From the NCBI RefSeq assembly GCF_029784135.1, contig NC_073746.1, positions 184,765,983 to 184,829,982 on the forward strand: a stretch of 64,000 nucleotides of DNA, read 5' to 3'. Shown here one piece after another: positions 21,139 through 32,096 of the stretch (position 1 is the first letter of the stretch; each line of letters begins with the position of its first letter). The stretch is from Toxorhynchites rutilus septentrionalis. Taxonomy: Eukaryota > Arthropoda > Insecta > Diptera > Culicidae. Both the position numbers and the translations under genes were made by a program. The notes beneath the pieces were generated by a model that was not told where the DNA came from, made no database searches, and saw only the letters and a program-made list of their open reading frames with translations.

Positions 21139-22411
21139 CCCTCCTGTACTCGCGTGCAAAATCATAACACGTATACTCGCGCACGGTGTCACAGACCGAA
21201 AATTGAACTTCTCTGTAATGTTGCCATTGTGTATTTTTCAGGCTTTATTAGTATTCATTTGAGAAAGAGGGTATGATTGAATGAAAAACTCAAAAAAATA
21301 TGTTTTCTTCATCTTTATTATGTTTTAATTGTCATCTGATTCAGCCTCCTTTAAAGTAGAGTATTTTTTGATACTTCAACATAAATATCGCAATTTGAAT
21401 TTTTCACTGTTGTTCATTAAAAGTAAGCAACTGAATTTAATTCATGGAAGTATAAAGAGCTATAAAATAACATAAAAATGTTTTAATCGATTGTGGTTTC
21501 ATTGGAGTAAGAATCAGAACATAGCATAACGGCATGTTCGAAACAAACATATTTTTTTACATTTCATGCAATTGTTGCGTGTATTTCGGGTCTTTTATCG
21601 AAGAGGAGAATGTATAACGACCTTCTAGATAATTACCAGATGATAAAGGTTCTGGAATATAAAGTTTGCATATTTCTAATATTCTTTGTCTCCGTTTTCT
21701 TGGTAAACTAAGGATTAATGCCTTTTTCTAGATGGGGCATAAAAAGATGATATAAAAGGATTTCTAGGAACTTCCTTTTCTTTTTCTTGTTTTCTTGTCG
21801 ATATTGTCCATTATAAAAAAGTATCCCCGAAACTGTAACTGTCAAAAATTACCATAAGCTACCGATTAGTTTATAGTTTACTGTTTACAATTCTTCCACA
21901 AGTAAAATTCTTTCACAAGTGTGTAGATGTATGACCATTATATTTAGCGAATAACTATACGAAATTCAAACATTTATATTTTGCTTTTGAACGTATGAAT
22001 CTAACGACGAATATATCGACGAATAGTTAATATATGGATCCGTTCAATCCAGTTACAAAAGGGACTGAAATCAAATAAGAATAGTCCGGTAATGATCTTC
22101 TGCATTATATTCAATAAATATTCCACGCCACTAACATTAATTTATACATTTCATTCAACAATATTCTAGAATATGAAAAAGGCACTTGTCCAAAAAAGTT
22201 ACTCCTATACTCGCGTCGGTGTGTCAGACCGAAAGTGTAAAAAAAGTGACACACGTCCCCTTCTTACCAACACATGCGATACGCTAAACGGTGACGAACG
22301 ACGAATAACGAAGCTAAAGAGAATCGCAAAGTCGTAGTGTTGATATTTTCTGAGAAATGAACGAATTATTGATTTCTCGGTCTGACATACCAATGCGCGA
22401 GTATAGGAAGG
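21139..22411. mobile_element. piggyBac-like non-autonomous element (TTAA-flanked)
   Basis: TTAA at 21135-21138 and 22412-22415 flank terminal repeats CCCTCCTGTACTCGCG (left) and, inward from the right, CCTTCCTATACTCGCG. Subterminal repeats with CGGTGTCACAGACCGAAAA (21177 onward) and GTGTGTCAGACCGAAA (22211 onward), plus the inverted TCGGTCTGACATACC (22378-22392), add structure. The right 215 bp alone also looks like a small inverted-repeat element, so two related MITEs are an alternative. No transposase frame is present in the 1.27 kb. The TTAA target and CC(C/T)TCC ends are known traits of piggyBac. Confidence 0.65.
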
Positions 22412-22634
22412 TTAAAAACTTAAAAGTTTTTTTTCGATGTATTTGCTTATTCGATATGAATATCGTCTTTTCTTCAAACAAGGAACACAAATTTCATATT
22501 TCTATTCAAACCATTCCCATAAAAGTCAATCGTGCCATAATTTTGCATCTCCTCAGTAGTTGCCACTAGTTCTGTCTCTGTCAGCAATTGTACAGAAGTA
22601 AACCATAGAAGAAGCGACCCAAGTGTTGACATTA

Positions 22635-22830
22635 GGTTTTAAAAAAATGTACGGTGGCCTTTGGTGAGACAAAAAATCGATTTACACTGAAAAACAAATC
22701 TACAAAAAGTTTTTCTAAGATCGAAAAGATTGAAAGCAAAAAAAAAATCGATTCTCTCGAGTACAAAAGATCGATACAAAAAATCGGAAATCGGAATGGA
22801 AAAGATCGATCTCTTATGAATTGAATGGAA
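22635..22830. repeat. GATCGAT-rich dispersed repeat, copy 2
   Basis: It contains ACTGAAAAACAAATCTACAA, GATCGAAAAGAT, GAGTACAAAAGATCGATAC and AAAAAATCGGAAATCGGAA, all matched by copy 3 at 43400-43595. Confidence 0.75.
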
Positions 22831-22999
22831 TTGAAGTTTGTAGAACTCCATATGCAGCATTCCAAGGGTTTCCTCTGAAGCGAACAAACGCACTTTGCTT
22901 GGATAAATAAGACCGTATCCACATTAGTAAAGTTCCTGATATTGTCAAATTATTCTCAAATGCGAACCATTCCCCAAGCAGCAGAGCAATATATTAAAA

Positions 23000-23062
23000 C
23001 TCAGCCTCAGAATTAACATGTTCTGTTGATTGCTCGCTGTCTAGAGTGACACCGAATCACTG
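23000..23062 (-). repeat. inverted copy of the 2165-2220 sequence
   Basis: The minus strand reads GTGTCACTCTAGACAGCGAG then CAATCAACAGAACATGTTAA, nearly the same as 2172-2212 on the plus strand. Identity of the element is unknown. Confidence 0.65.
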
Positions 23063-24028
23063 ACAACATTCTTAAAGAAACAATCCACAAATTCTACTGT
23101 ACATCACCTTTCACAGAACGACAACAGAATATCGTAACCGAATCGGTTGTGTGTTTATACTGACGCACGGAGCAATGTCGCATGTGGATGAACGATAAAC
23201 ACAACAACAGAAAAATTAACTCTTCGGTAGGATCATTTTGCGCAATGGATTACTCAAGAACGAATATTAGCCAACCGCAAATCGTGGGTCCATGACTACA
23301 CAAGAAGCAGAAATCGAACCATGATATCGCGCGCATATAAAACCTGAGGGTTTGCCCCTACTGACTCGCTGGCTGGACCGAGACTAGAATTGAAATCCAT
23401 GCGAAAGCGAAGTCTGAATTAATGATTAACTTCACGTTTCGTGTCTGCTTTGCTTCCACACATTAATACAAGCCCAGTACTGTACAGTTTTTTTTTGTGC
23501 ATATTCTGAGAATTCATTCTAAAGCTACCAGCTTTTCATGTCTGTTCAGCACGATAGCAAACCATAGACTGAAGAATTGCCGCAACGGAGGAATATTGAT
23601 TAAGCTACTTCTTTGTCCCTTTAGATAGAATGACGCCTGATGGTAGCCTTAATTGTTTTCGCATTGGTATCAGTATATTCAAATTGCGATTTGGTACTAC
23701 TTTACCCGTTCTTTTAGACGGCAAAACATGGGGAAAAAATGAACAAATTAAAACGAAAGATTTGGCGCGTTCAGATAATTGTTGTCCTTTTTCCTTTTAA
23801 TAGCTTGTTTAAAAAATATGCCATTTCATTTATTGCGATAGATGTGTGGAAACAGTTTCAATCAATTGATCTTTGCGATCAAGAAATGGTCGAGTTAGTA
23901 GCGTTCAAAATTTTTCATTATGTTTTACATGTTCAGTGTTTATATTTTCATGTGAACCCCTCATATCTGTCTGTTAGACGTAGTCCTACGTTAAGAGAGA
24001 AGAGCAAACATTGCTGAATAACATTTAG
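23063..24028. other. no gene supported; isolated TATA-like site
   Basis: There is no coding frame with known motifs. CATATAAAACC at 23334-23344 is a TATA-like word in a locally GC-richer setting, but no transcript evidence follows it. Confidence 0.4.
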
Positions 24029-24073
24029 TTACAGTGCCACAAATCGCTAGAAGTGCGATTTGTGGCACTGTAA
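24029..24073. repeat. perfect 19-bp hairpin, 7-nt loop
   Basis: TTACAGTGCCACAAATCGC pairs exactly with GCGATTTGTGGCACTGTAA around TAGAAGT. It is not followed by a T-run, so it is not terminator-like, and it is not inside another recognised element. Confidence 0.9.
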
Positions 24074-24925
24074 ATAAATTCAGCTGTTATCCCAATTGAA
24101 ATGAAGCTACACTATTCACACTATTCCACGGCATAATGAAAAATATACATTATTGTTTTGAAATTCAAATGCGATGTTCACGTGGTACAAATATAACATT
24201 GCTTTGAAATATTTCCTCAACGGTGGGGCTCTTAGAAAAGATATGTAAACAAATTATATCATAAAACTTAAAACTCCTCAAAATTTTTTAGTCAGAAAAG
24301 TGAAATTTACTTATCCTAAAAGTCGCTCCACTTGAGCAAAAACATAACATGTCCAGCGCCAGTAGTAATGGATGCAGGAACAACCGCACAACCACACTTC
24401 CGAGTTAGTATGTGTTTTCCCCAGAGAGAAAAAAGCGACTTGAAAACATGGGGATGTTCCGGAACACACCGCATCTCGGGAGAACAAACGCGGAAAATCG
24501 CATTTTTGCAGGAATTGACCCCGAAAGCAGCAGCATTTCAGTCAGTACAATGGAAAGGACAATATTTCTCTCTATCGGAAAGTTCGCACACTTGTGTTGG
24601 TATATTCACATCCCAGCATCCAGCATCCGTCGCCATACTCTGCCCACCGGGGAAAAAGCGCAGGTTATTATATTTCTTCGCACTGCAAATCAACGATGCG
24701 TTTCTTGCGCAAACACGAACCAAAGAATCAAGAGAATCACACCAAAAACACTCTTCTCGTGTGTACACAAAAGATTAGTTGTAACAACTGCGGAGATTTG
24801 ATCAAATATGCATCAAAATGTGAAGAACAGAATCACACAAAAACAAGACGCCAGCTAGCACGCATACATGCTAAACAATTTTCTCTCTTGCTGGAACTGT
24901 TCGTATTGCTTCCTCAGTAATAGCA
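24074..24925. other. no gene supported
   Basis: Overlapping open frames on both strands (24332-24920) have no recognised motif. Composition is ordinary. Nothing else seen. Confidence 0.4.
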
Positions 24926-24929
24926 CTTC

Positions 24930-25500
24930 TTCAAGTCTCTACCCATCCTACTCATCGAACGCAAACGCTGCGCCGGAGGTACTGAATGGCCTTCTTTTTG
25001 ACCCCGTCTGGCCCAGAAGGGAGACGTCGTCACACACGCGCTAGGGGGGACGCAAGCTGCAGTAGAACGATAAAACGCCAGATCCACCTTGGTGTGGTAG
25101 CTGAGCCACAATTTAACGAGAGCTTCTAGTGTAAGAAACACCTTTAGAATACATACACTCACACACACACAAACACGATTTGAATTGAATTGAATGGTTT
25201 CCACGATACAAAATAATCACGTTTTCCCGAAAAACCAACCGCCGCGATTCGCGTTTCAAACTGGACTGTCTCTGTTTGGATGCCAAACGCGTACAGCATT
25301 CAGACTCGCGGTATACACGGTGAATACTTCTCTCTGAGCGCCACGGCAACGGCAACCTGCGTCGTTATGCGCACATGCGCACACCCCGCGATCAGATTGC
25401 GAATAACGGTGAGCGCTTTTGTCTAGACAGTGTTTATGTGGGGTTCACCAAGAGTTCACGCGCAATACGCATGAGAAAGCACGTGGGGTGAGGATAGTAT
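24930..25500 (-). promoter_or_regulatory. GC-rich promoter / 5' UTR-like region (minus strand)
   Basis: This stretch is clearly richer in GC and CpG than its surroundings (GCGCACATGCGCACACC, CCGCCGCGATTCGCG). On the minus strand TCCAGTTTGAAACGCG at about 25251-25266 looks like an arthropod initiator with a 5' UTR start. The downstream GGTTTTTCGGGAAAACGTG and CATTCAATTCAATTCAAATC are UTR-like. A GTGAGTG donor-like site follows near 25150 after a CA/GT microsatellite. No ORF follows. It may be a second alternative first exon of a host gene. Confidence 0.3.
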
Positions 25501-25956
25501 CTCTCGCTCACATAGGGAAGGAAGTTAAGCGAAAGCAATCTAATTATGTTGTGTGCTACCGGAGGATTTTGCAGGATTTCTAAATGAGAGCATCAAAACA
25601 TCGAACGGAACACAGTAAACATTACAAATCAGTAAAAAGTGATTTGCTTCGAATATGTATACATTTAATCTCTTGAAGCAATATTTTGACATTAGAGAAT
25701 GTTTACTGTGCTGAGAAGAGACGCAGTCGTACGTATGCTTCAAACTCAACCATTGTCATGAAACGATGTCGGCAATTTTTTTTCTTCATTTGCAAAACAC
25801 TACCTTTTACTGAGGAAATAATAGATCTGTTATTAACACGTTGAGTGCCACGGTTTTATAGCGATTGGATGGACATTTTTAAACGTATTAGGACCATCGA
25901 CTTATTATAGTGGAAAGTATTTTTGTTTGGAAGAGAATGCTTATGAGCTTATCTAT
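25501..25956. other. no feature recognised
   Basis: AT-rich spacer with no supported feature. Confidence 0.45.
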
Positions 25957-26000
25957 CTATATATATAAGAATCTATCTATATATATATATATATATAAAT
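25955..26000. repeat. TA / CTAT microsatellite
   Basis: Runs of CTATCTATATATATA and (AT)n at the presumed 5' border of Helitron A. Confidence 0.9.
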
Positions 26001-26419
26001 CTCGTGTCACGGTGTTTGTTACCGAACTCCTCCGAAACGGCTCGACTGATTTTGATGAAATTATACTCAAAATACTTGGTAGGTATGAGAATAGGTTGTA
26101 AACTATATATGATACCGGTAGGATACCGATAACCATACATTTAATACCGAATAGGGTGGCTCTATGCAGAAAAAAAGATCTGGATATTTTTTTAAAAAAT
26201 TTGACTTCATACCATACATATAACCTTAAATTTTGACCCCAATTCCCTATTTTTAATTGCGATTTTATTATTTTTGTGTCAAAAATATTCTATAAATTTA
26301 ACCGTTGTTCGTTTTTTCAACAGAACGAATTTATTTAAGTTGTTCTTGACTGATGGCGTAACGCCCGCTTCATTGAACATCCATCTACAAATACACAAGT
26401 AACATCAATTCATCTAAAG

Positions 26420-27130
26420 CAGGGAGCATCTCTGACGAGCTGGAAGCCTTTTTGAATGAGCACAATGAGTTATCGAAATTCTTCAAATCACATTTGCTCG
26501 GATTACAAAATGACAATCACGCTATTGCCATCAACCCTGATAAAACATCAGCTGGAGAGCACGTGTGTAGATCCAAAGCACAAGCGCTGCTGGAATCATG
26601 ATAGCACGGTGACACGAGAAATTTAATGCGAAGAAAAAACCAATAATCTGGAATTCATCGTTGACACACACCGTTCATACGACCCTCGCTATGTTCTTCT
26701 TCAATGGCACTAACGTTCCCAAGGTTTGCCTTCTCAACGTAGTACTACTTGCGTCATTTTTATTAGTAAATAGTTGAGATTTCTATGACGAACAATACGC
26801 CTTGAATGTATTCTGGAGTGGCAAGCTCTAGAATACGCGTGACTACAGTGCAAGTCAGAAGGGTTTCTTTAACGAAAAATCTCTCGAAGGATTTTTATGT
26901 TTATCATATGGTGATTTGACATGGTCAAGAAACGCCAATTCAAGATATCGTAAGCTGTGCCAACAATTTATGGTCGACATATACGCGAAGGTAGAGATTG
27001 AACGACTGCAATTCTTACTACACAATCAACAAAAGCGGTGCGAGGAATAATACATTCACTTGCGAGACACTATCATGAGCAACGCCGACACAGCTTTAGT
27101 TATAGCCAGGCCAAAGCGCAATGCATTGTC
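26420..27130 (+). pseudogene. Helitron replicase/helicase fragments
   Basis: A frame at 26430-26600 reads SDELEAFLNEHNELSKFFKS, IAINPDKTSAGEHVCRSKAQ, matching the conserved Helitron stretch FL-ENN---RIFK then ADK-PAGEH-RRYNAPT. At 26650-26690 EFIVDTHRSYDP matches the THRSYD-LQYP block. After the SINE, CQQFMVDIYAKVEIERLQF (26960-27015) and YIHLRDTIMSNADTA (27052-27096) match the family's QQF-VDMYAK-E-ERL and YIHLRDA blocks. Between and after these, the Rep and helicase cores are absent. It is an internally deleted, dead copy of a rolling-circle transposon protein. Confidence 0.7.
26691..26890 (-). mobile_element. SINE-1 copy c, 5'-truncated
   Basis: The minus strand reads GATTTTTCGTTAAAGAAACC, GACTTGCACTGTAGTCACGC, TATTCTAGAGCTTGCCACTC, and the tail region ending CGTTAGTGCCATTGAAGAAG. 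The tRNA head is missing and divergence from copies a and b is higher, so this is an older insertion. It interrupts the Helitron protein remnant between the THRSYD block and the QQF block. Confidence 0.85.
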
Positions 27131-27189
27131 ATGACATTGCGCGTGTGTTCAAACACAAAATGAAGTTCGATCATATTCGTCCCCACATT

Positions 27190-28835
27190 TTTTGTTTTCC
27201 TTTATTGATTTAATTAGACTCAAGTGGATAAAGAGCCACCATCAAGCAATACATTTTAAAACTATTTGAATATATTATAACTACATAATTATTAACTTAA
27301 GTCTAATTAGCTAGAACTACAGTGCAATATAAAAAAAATATAATTTATTCCTTCGTTGACTCGTCGGTATTATCCTTGTCTTGAACAGTGCCTGTGGTGG
27401 GTCGTAACAACTACATCGCCAGTTGATGTAGCAACGGTATCCTTTGGTAGTGAGTGCCTCCTTGTTATGTTAATAGCTCCTGTAATGATCTTATCTCAAC
27501 GGGTACTAAGTTCTGCTTGTGTAATAGGAAAGGAAGGGAGAATGGACAGTGGGAGTAGGAGATGCGACCTAAATAATAACATTAGCGCTTCTTAGGAAGA
27601 CATATATGGGGAACATAAAATTAGGATCGCGAGTAGCTAAGATATCGCGAACTGGCATGCGTGAGTGTACTCCTTGAGCCTCTAAATCGGCAACCAGTTT
27701 AATTCTTTCATTGCAAAATTCATTACATGACCAAACAACGTGCTCGATGTCATGATATCCTTGACCACAATTGCATAAATTGTTAGTAGCAAGACCTATG
27801 CGGAAGAGATGCGCATTTAGCGCGGAATGATTGGACATCAATATGGACATAGTTCTAATAAAATTTCTGTCAAGATCTAACCCTTTAAACCAGGCCTTCG
27901 TTGAAACTTTGGGGATAATAGAGTATAGCCATCTCCCAAGCTCATCTCTGTTCCATTGGTTTTGCCAACTGGTGAGTGACTGCTGTCGGGAAATGGAGAA
28001 GAATTCCCGATACGCTATTTGTCTTTCAAAAACTGTGCCCTGCATACTACCCATCTTTCCGAGTGTATCCGCTTTCTCATTACCAGGAATAGAGCAATGG
28101 GAAGGAATCCAAATGAAAGTGATTCGAATACTTTTATCAACAAGAAAATTCAATGCATTCCTAATTTCGATAAGAAAATATGATGCTTTCGTCTGTTGTT
28201 TCAAAGATAATAAAATAGTGATCAGGTGGTAAGGACTCAATGGTCTTAATTGCATGATATATTGCAGCCAGTTCGGCAACATACACTGAACAAGGGTCTT
28301 CAAGTTTATGAAAGCTAGTGTAATGTTCATTAAAGATACCAAAACCAGTGGATCCGTTGATTCTTGAACCATCAGAGAAAAACATTCTTGAAGAATTGAT
28401 ATGGTTACATTTTGAAGCGAAAATATTAGGTATTAACGATGATCGAAGATGATCTGAAATGTCTCGAGTTTCGTCCTTCATAGAAAGATCAAAATCAACG
28501 GAAGATCTGCAAAAGTTCGGAAAGCTAACATTATTGACTGCTGAAGGTTTTATGTCTTGAGAAATGTAATGAGAGTACAGATCCATGGATCTCGACCGTT
28601 GGTTCAACTCGAGAAGCTCCTTACAATTCTCAATTACTAATGGGTTCATGATTTCGCTTCGGAATAAGAAGCGATAGGACAGTTCCCGTCCCCACATATT
28701 GTTGGTTGTATTCTGTTGAATGTAAAAAGCGCAATTTTGCATTCTGTTCAAGCTCAAGTCCAATCGAGTTGAGCAAATGTGACAACCTTGCCACGCAATT
28801 CGATGTAAACAACATTGGTCTCCATGTTCCATTTC
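27190..28835 (-). mobile_element. I-clade LINE fragment, 5'-truncated
   Basis: It carries the C-terminal thumb/RNase H part of ORF2 and a 3' UTR, with the outer end in AT-rich sequence (27190-27350). It sits inside Helitron A. The same clade is represented by the larger element at 37500-42830. 5' truncation is typical of target-primed reverse transcription that stopped early. Confidence 0.75.
27569..28835 (-). pseudogene. I-clade ORF2 C-terminus (RNase H and tail), broken
   Basis: The upstream frame (about 28835-28220) has EHGDQCCLHRIAWQGCH, then RNase H start FSDGSRINGSTGFGIF and SVYVAELAAIYHAIKTIES (catalytic Asp and Glu). A frameshift near 28210-28300 removes the second Asp block. The frame to 27569 then gives ITFIWIPSHCSIPGNEKADT (His and last Asp), DELGRWLYSIIPKVS, and a Cys-rich tail CNCGQGYHDIEHVVWSC, as in mosquito I-clade elements. 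RNase H would have removed template RNA. It is close to, but not the same as, 37825-38541. Confidence 0.85.
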
Positions 28836-28929
28836 TATGAAGCAAAAATAATAATGGTTTTTCGGGTGGAATAAACACGCAAAATTTAGCATTCAATAAC
28901 ATTCAAAACAAATTTAGCATCCAAACGAA

Positions 28930-29030
28930 ATCGAATAATAGTTTTCATTCAAATTTCAACAATTTAGAATTATTTCCGGAATTATGCCGATCAGATAGAG
29001 AGTAAATTGAACCACAAATACGAATGACTT
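28930..29030 (+). repeat. module M1 copy (CATTCAAATTTC ... GATAGAGAGTAAATTG)
   Basis: TTTCATTCAAATTTCAACAA and CAGATAGAGAGTAAATTGAA occur here, in Helitron B near 30911-30940, and at three sites outside Helitrons (46210-46340, 54060-54215, 54745-54870). Confidence 0.6.
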
Positions 29031-30159
29031 ATTTTGACCATTGTTTCGCGACAAGGCGAACGAATTTAAGAGTGTAAAAGTCGATTTCGATGGAATTGTA
29101 AAATCCGATCACTCATATGCATATATGAATATTGAGTTCTACAAATCGGTGAAGAGTAATAAAAACATCCATGAATAAAGGAAGCAATATGGCTGTGTTT
29201 CAAACTTAGATTACCGATGTGTATACTCCTCGATTGAATGACACCGATAAAATAACGCGATTCCAAACAGGCCGATTAGTCAGCTCCATTGAAGTTAGCT
29301 GGCGTATCGCTGTTTTCCAATTTATGAACGAGACCAAGCTGTTATGAACTAAGCCATGTTGAAAATCACATGCACGTATTTTCTAACAAGGAGACAGCAA
29401 TAAATATTGATTTTTTATATTTAATTTTTTCTACTTTACGACAAACTTATATTACTTTTTTCAGTTGACGTTTAACTTTTAAGAGATCAAACATGTCAGT
29501 TACGTTAATGAAATACACCAAGAAACATCATATAACCTTTCGTTCAAATCATTTTTTTATCGGTCACATTCGATTTATTTTAAAGATCGTTAAAATATTC
29601 AAACACACTTACAATACATTAGTGTGTTTTATTCAACACCCAAAATATTCACTAGAAATAATTTATTTGGCAGAACAACGTTTGCCTGTTCAGCTAGTAT
29701 ATATATAAAAATCTCGTGTCACGATGTTCGTGGTCGAACTCCTCCGAAACGGCTCGACCGATTTTAATGAAATTATGCACAAAACGTTTGTCAGACATGA
29801 GAATAGGTCGTAAACTATATTACATACCGATTACCGTATATTTGATACTTGATGATTAGGGTGACACTATGCAAAGAAAAATAAATTTTCTGTTTTGTGT
29901 ATTTTTATATAATTTGGTTTCAGAAAAAAAAACATAAGAATTCAAATTTTCATCCTCCTAACCCCGTCCTGTTTGCGTTTAATTTTTTCTTTCGCGTTTT
30001 TAGTATTTTTGTAAACATATTGTGTATATGAATAAAAAAAATTAACCGCCGCTCAATTTTCCAACAGGACGAATTTATTTTCGTTGTTGAATGACAAATT
30101 GCGCTGCGTACGCTTCATCGAGCTTTCACCCACACATGCGAACCTCAATTCGTCTGAAG

Positions 30160-30615
30160 CTAGGGGCATCGACTAGGTACTGGAGACCTTATCGAATAAG
30201 CACAATTAATTATGAAAATCCTTCAGATCACACATGCTCGAATAGCAAAATGTTAAATTCATCAACACAGATAAATTATCAGCTGGAGAACACGTGTATT
30301 GATTCAATGATTCGAATTAATATTTATGAATATGTAGTTACAAGAGACGAAACAAACAAGCGAGCTCGATGGATTTTTATTATCGAACAATGACCCAACG
30401 CAGCTAGGGCAACGTCATTCTACGATGTCTTGAGCAGTGCAAACAATTCATGGTCGGCATGTACGCGAAGGAAGAGGTGAACGACTGCGATTCCTGCGAC
30501 ACAATCGACAGAATCATCATGAGTACGAAAAAAATCACCTGCGAGAAGCTATCAAAAGCAACGCCGACACAAACTTTGCTATTGCCAGGCTAAAACGCAA
30601 TGCATTGTAATGGAA
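30160..30615 (+). pseudogene. Helitron protein remnants, copy B
   Basis: Short frames echo copy A: the stretch with TTATCAGCTGGAGAACACGT (the AGEH block) near 30277, AATTCATGGTCGGCATGTAC (QQFMVGMYAKEE in frame) near 30446-30470, and CACCTGCGAGAAGCTATCAA (HLREAIKSNADT) near 30535-30560. It is more decayed than copy A and has no intact domain. Confidence 0.6.
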
Positions 30616-31492
30616 ATCGATAGTGTAATTGCGTCGGAAATTCCCTGTTCGTCTACTGATCAACTACTCACCCGTATTCTGAAATACGATCGAGTCAGAA
30701 TAACTTGAACGGATCGCATTTTTCACTCTGTAATCCGTTCGACTCAAGTTTAATCAAGTTGTGATAATGTGATAATGCATGGCAATTTGACAGTAAGCTT
30801 CGTGTTCTATTTCTGAAAAATAGAAACGGATTTTCGGGTGGAATAAACACGCTTTTAAAACGAAAAATATTCATGAAATTAGCTATACTCTTTAAAATAT
30901 TTTTCGGTCTGCTAATCTGATAGAGAGTGAATTGCTCCAAAACTTCTATTTTTCAGCAAGGCAAAGTTGTCGCATTTCCATAGATCGATTAAATTTGAGT
31001 GGAATACATTTCAGAATGCAAAAGTTGATTTCGTGCGAATCGTTGAATCCGATCGGCTTTCAGACCAATCGGATTTCGGAATATGGGTTAGTGTTTGATA
31101 ATGTTCTTACAAACATGGTTCATGGTCCATGCAGTGAGCTGAAGCTTTTACCGCCTTGAGTTGCAGATCGAAAGCACAATCACAAGGGTAGGTGGATATC
31201 CAATATAAAAACGAATTAACAGACAATCATTGACAAATATCAGTAACGCAGACGTTGACGGACAGGAAATCGTAGGGTAGTACCATATTCGCCATAGCTG
31301 AGCAAAACATTCAATGTTCAAATTGATGTTGCGTTCCGCTGTTCGGCGAAAAGCAGTAAATTCAAATAAAAGTCCGTAAATAAGGGAAGCAATATGGCAA
31401 ATTTAGAATATCGATGTGACCACTTCTTTATTAATGACAACGACGAAATAATGCGCCAACATTGCGCCAACAATTGGTCGGTATATCAGCAC

Positions 31493-31920
31493 TAGGGTTA
31501 CAATGGATGTATGGGAAAAATTTCATAATCGAATTTCAAAAACCGACCATGTACATTTTGTTTATTGGTCCAAAAAAAAAGACCTGGGCAAAATTTCAGC
31601 TCAAACGGACATGATTTAGGGGTGCTCAAAGCGCTCAAAGTTTTGATTTTTTGGTCACTCAGGCTAAGCCCCAAAAAGTCGATTTTCGGCCAAAGTTTTT
31701 TTTCGTGATAACACCAGCTCTCGACGTTTTATGTATTTTTAAGTCATTTGGCATCGAAAAAAAAATCGATTTTCTTAATTTCAAGGATGAAAAAATCAAA
31801 ATTTTGAAAACCATGTACGATTGAGCTGAAACTTTGCACACATCTTTTTTTTGGGCTAATAAACAAAATATACATGGTCGGTTTTTGAAATTTGACATGA
31901 CAATTTTCGCTGCCACCCTA
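31493..31920. mobile_element. foldback element F1, complete
   Basis: Inverted repeats of about 125 bp start AGGGTTACAATGG (left) and, inward from the right, AGGGTGGCAGCGAAAATTGT. Both continue with TTTCAAAAACCGACCATGTA, TTTTGTTTATT and a TTTCAGCTCAA block. The interior shares CATTTGGCATCGAAAAA with the 8329-8532 fragment. No ORF. It interrupts Helitron B. No target duplication was identified. Confidence 0.85.
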
Positions 31921-32096
31921 AAAAGCACCAATGAAGTTGTCTGTCAAATCTTTGGTTTCAAAATTCATAAACGGGACCTAATAGAATTCATGAATTTGGC
32001 TGTTCATTTAGAAACCCTATTCTTCTCTAACGAGACCATAATTGAACAAAATTAATATTGATTTTTATTCAATCACCAAAATATTCACTAGAAATA

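Larger units (their letters stand above)
25957..29697 (+). mobile_element. Helitron copy A with nested insertions
   Basis: The 5' part, (TA)n then AAATCTCGTGTCACGGTGTT, ACTCCTCCGAAACGGCTCGA and TGATTTTGATGAAATTATA, is the start type typical of insect Helitrons. The 3' end AACGTTTGCCTGTTCAGCTAG followed by T (29677-29698) fits the CTRR-T rule. Helitron protein remnants lie inside. A SINE-1 fragment (26691-26890) and an I-clade fragment (27190-28835) inserted into it. The shared segment GGTGGAATAAACACGC is at 28865 here and at 30837 in copy B. The exact 5' base is blurred by the TA microsatellite at 25955-26000. Confidence 0.75.
29698..32096 (+). mobile_element. Helitron copy B, directly abutting copy A
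   Basis: It begins right after the CTAG of copy A with (TA)n then AAAAATCTCGTGTCACGATG, TCGAACTCCTCCGAAACGGC and CGACCGATTTTAATGAAATT, collinear with copy A's start. Shared internal blocks include CCAACAGGACGAATTTATTT, GGTGGAATAAACACGC, GGAAGCAATATGGC and the near-end CAAAATATTCACTAGAAATAA (32086 here, 29640 in A). The last roughly 30 bp with CTAG are missing, so B is 3'-truncated. A foldback (31493-31920) interrupts it. Head-to-tail tandem copies are a known Helitron trait. Confidence 0.7.

Noticed and set aside
23334..23344. TATA box CATATAAAACC
   Set aside because: No initiator or gene downstream could be supported; the first ATG gives a very short frame.
24332..24920. Overlapping open frames of 108-148 aa on both strands
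   Set aside because: No motifs, and simultaneous openness on both strands suggests a local lack of stops by chance.
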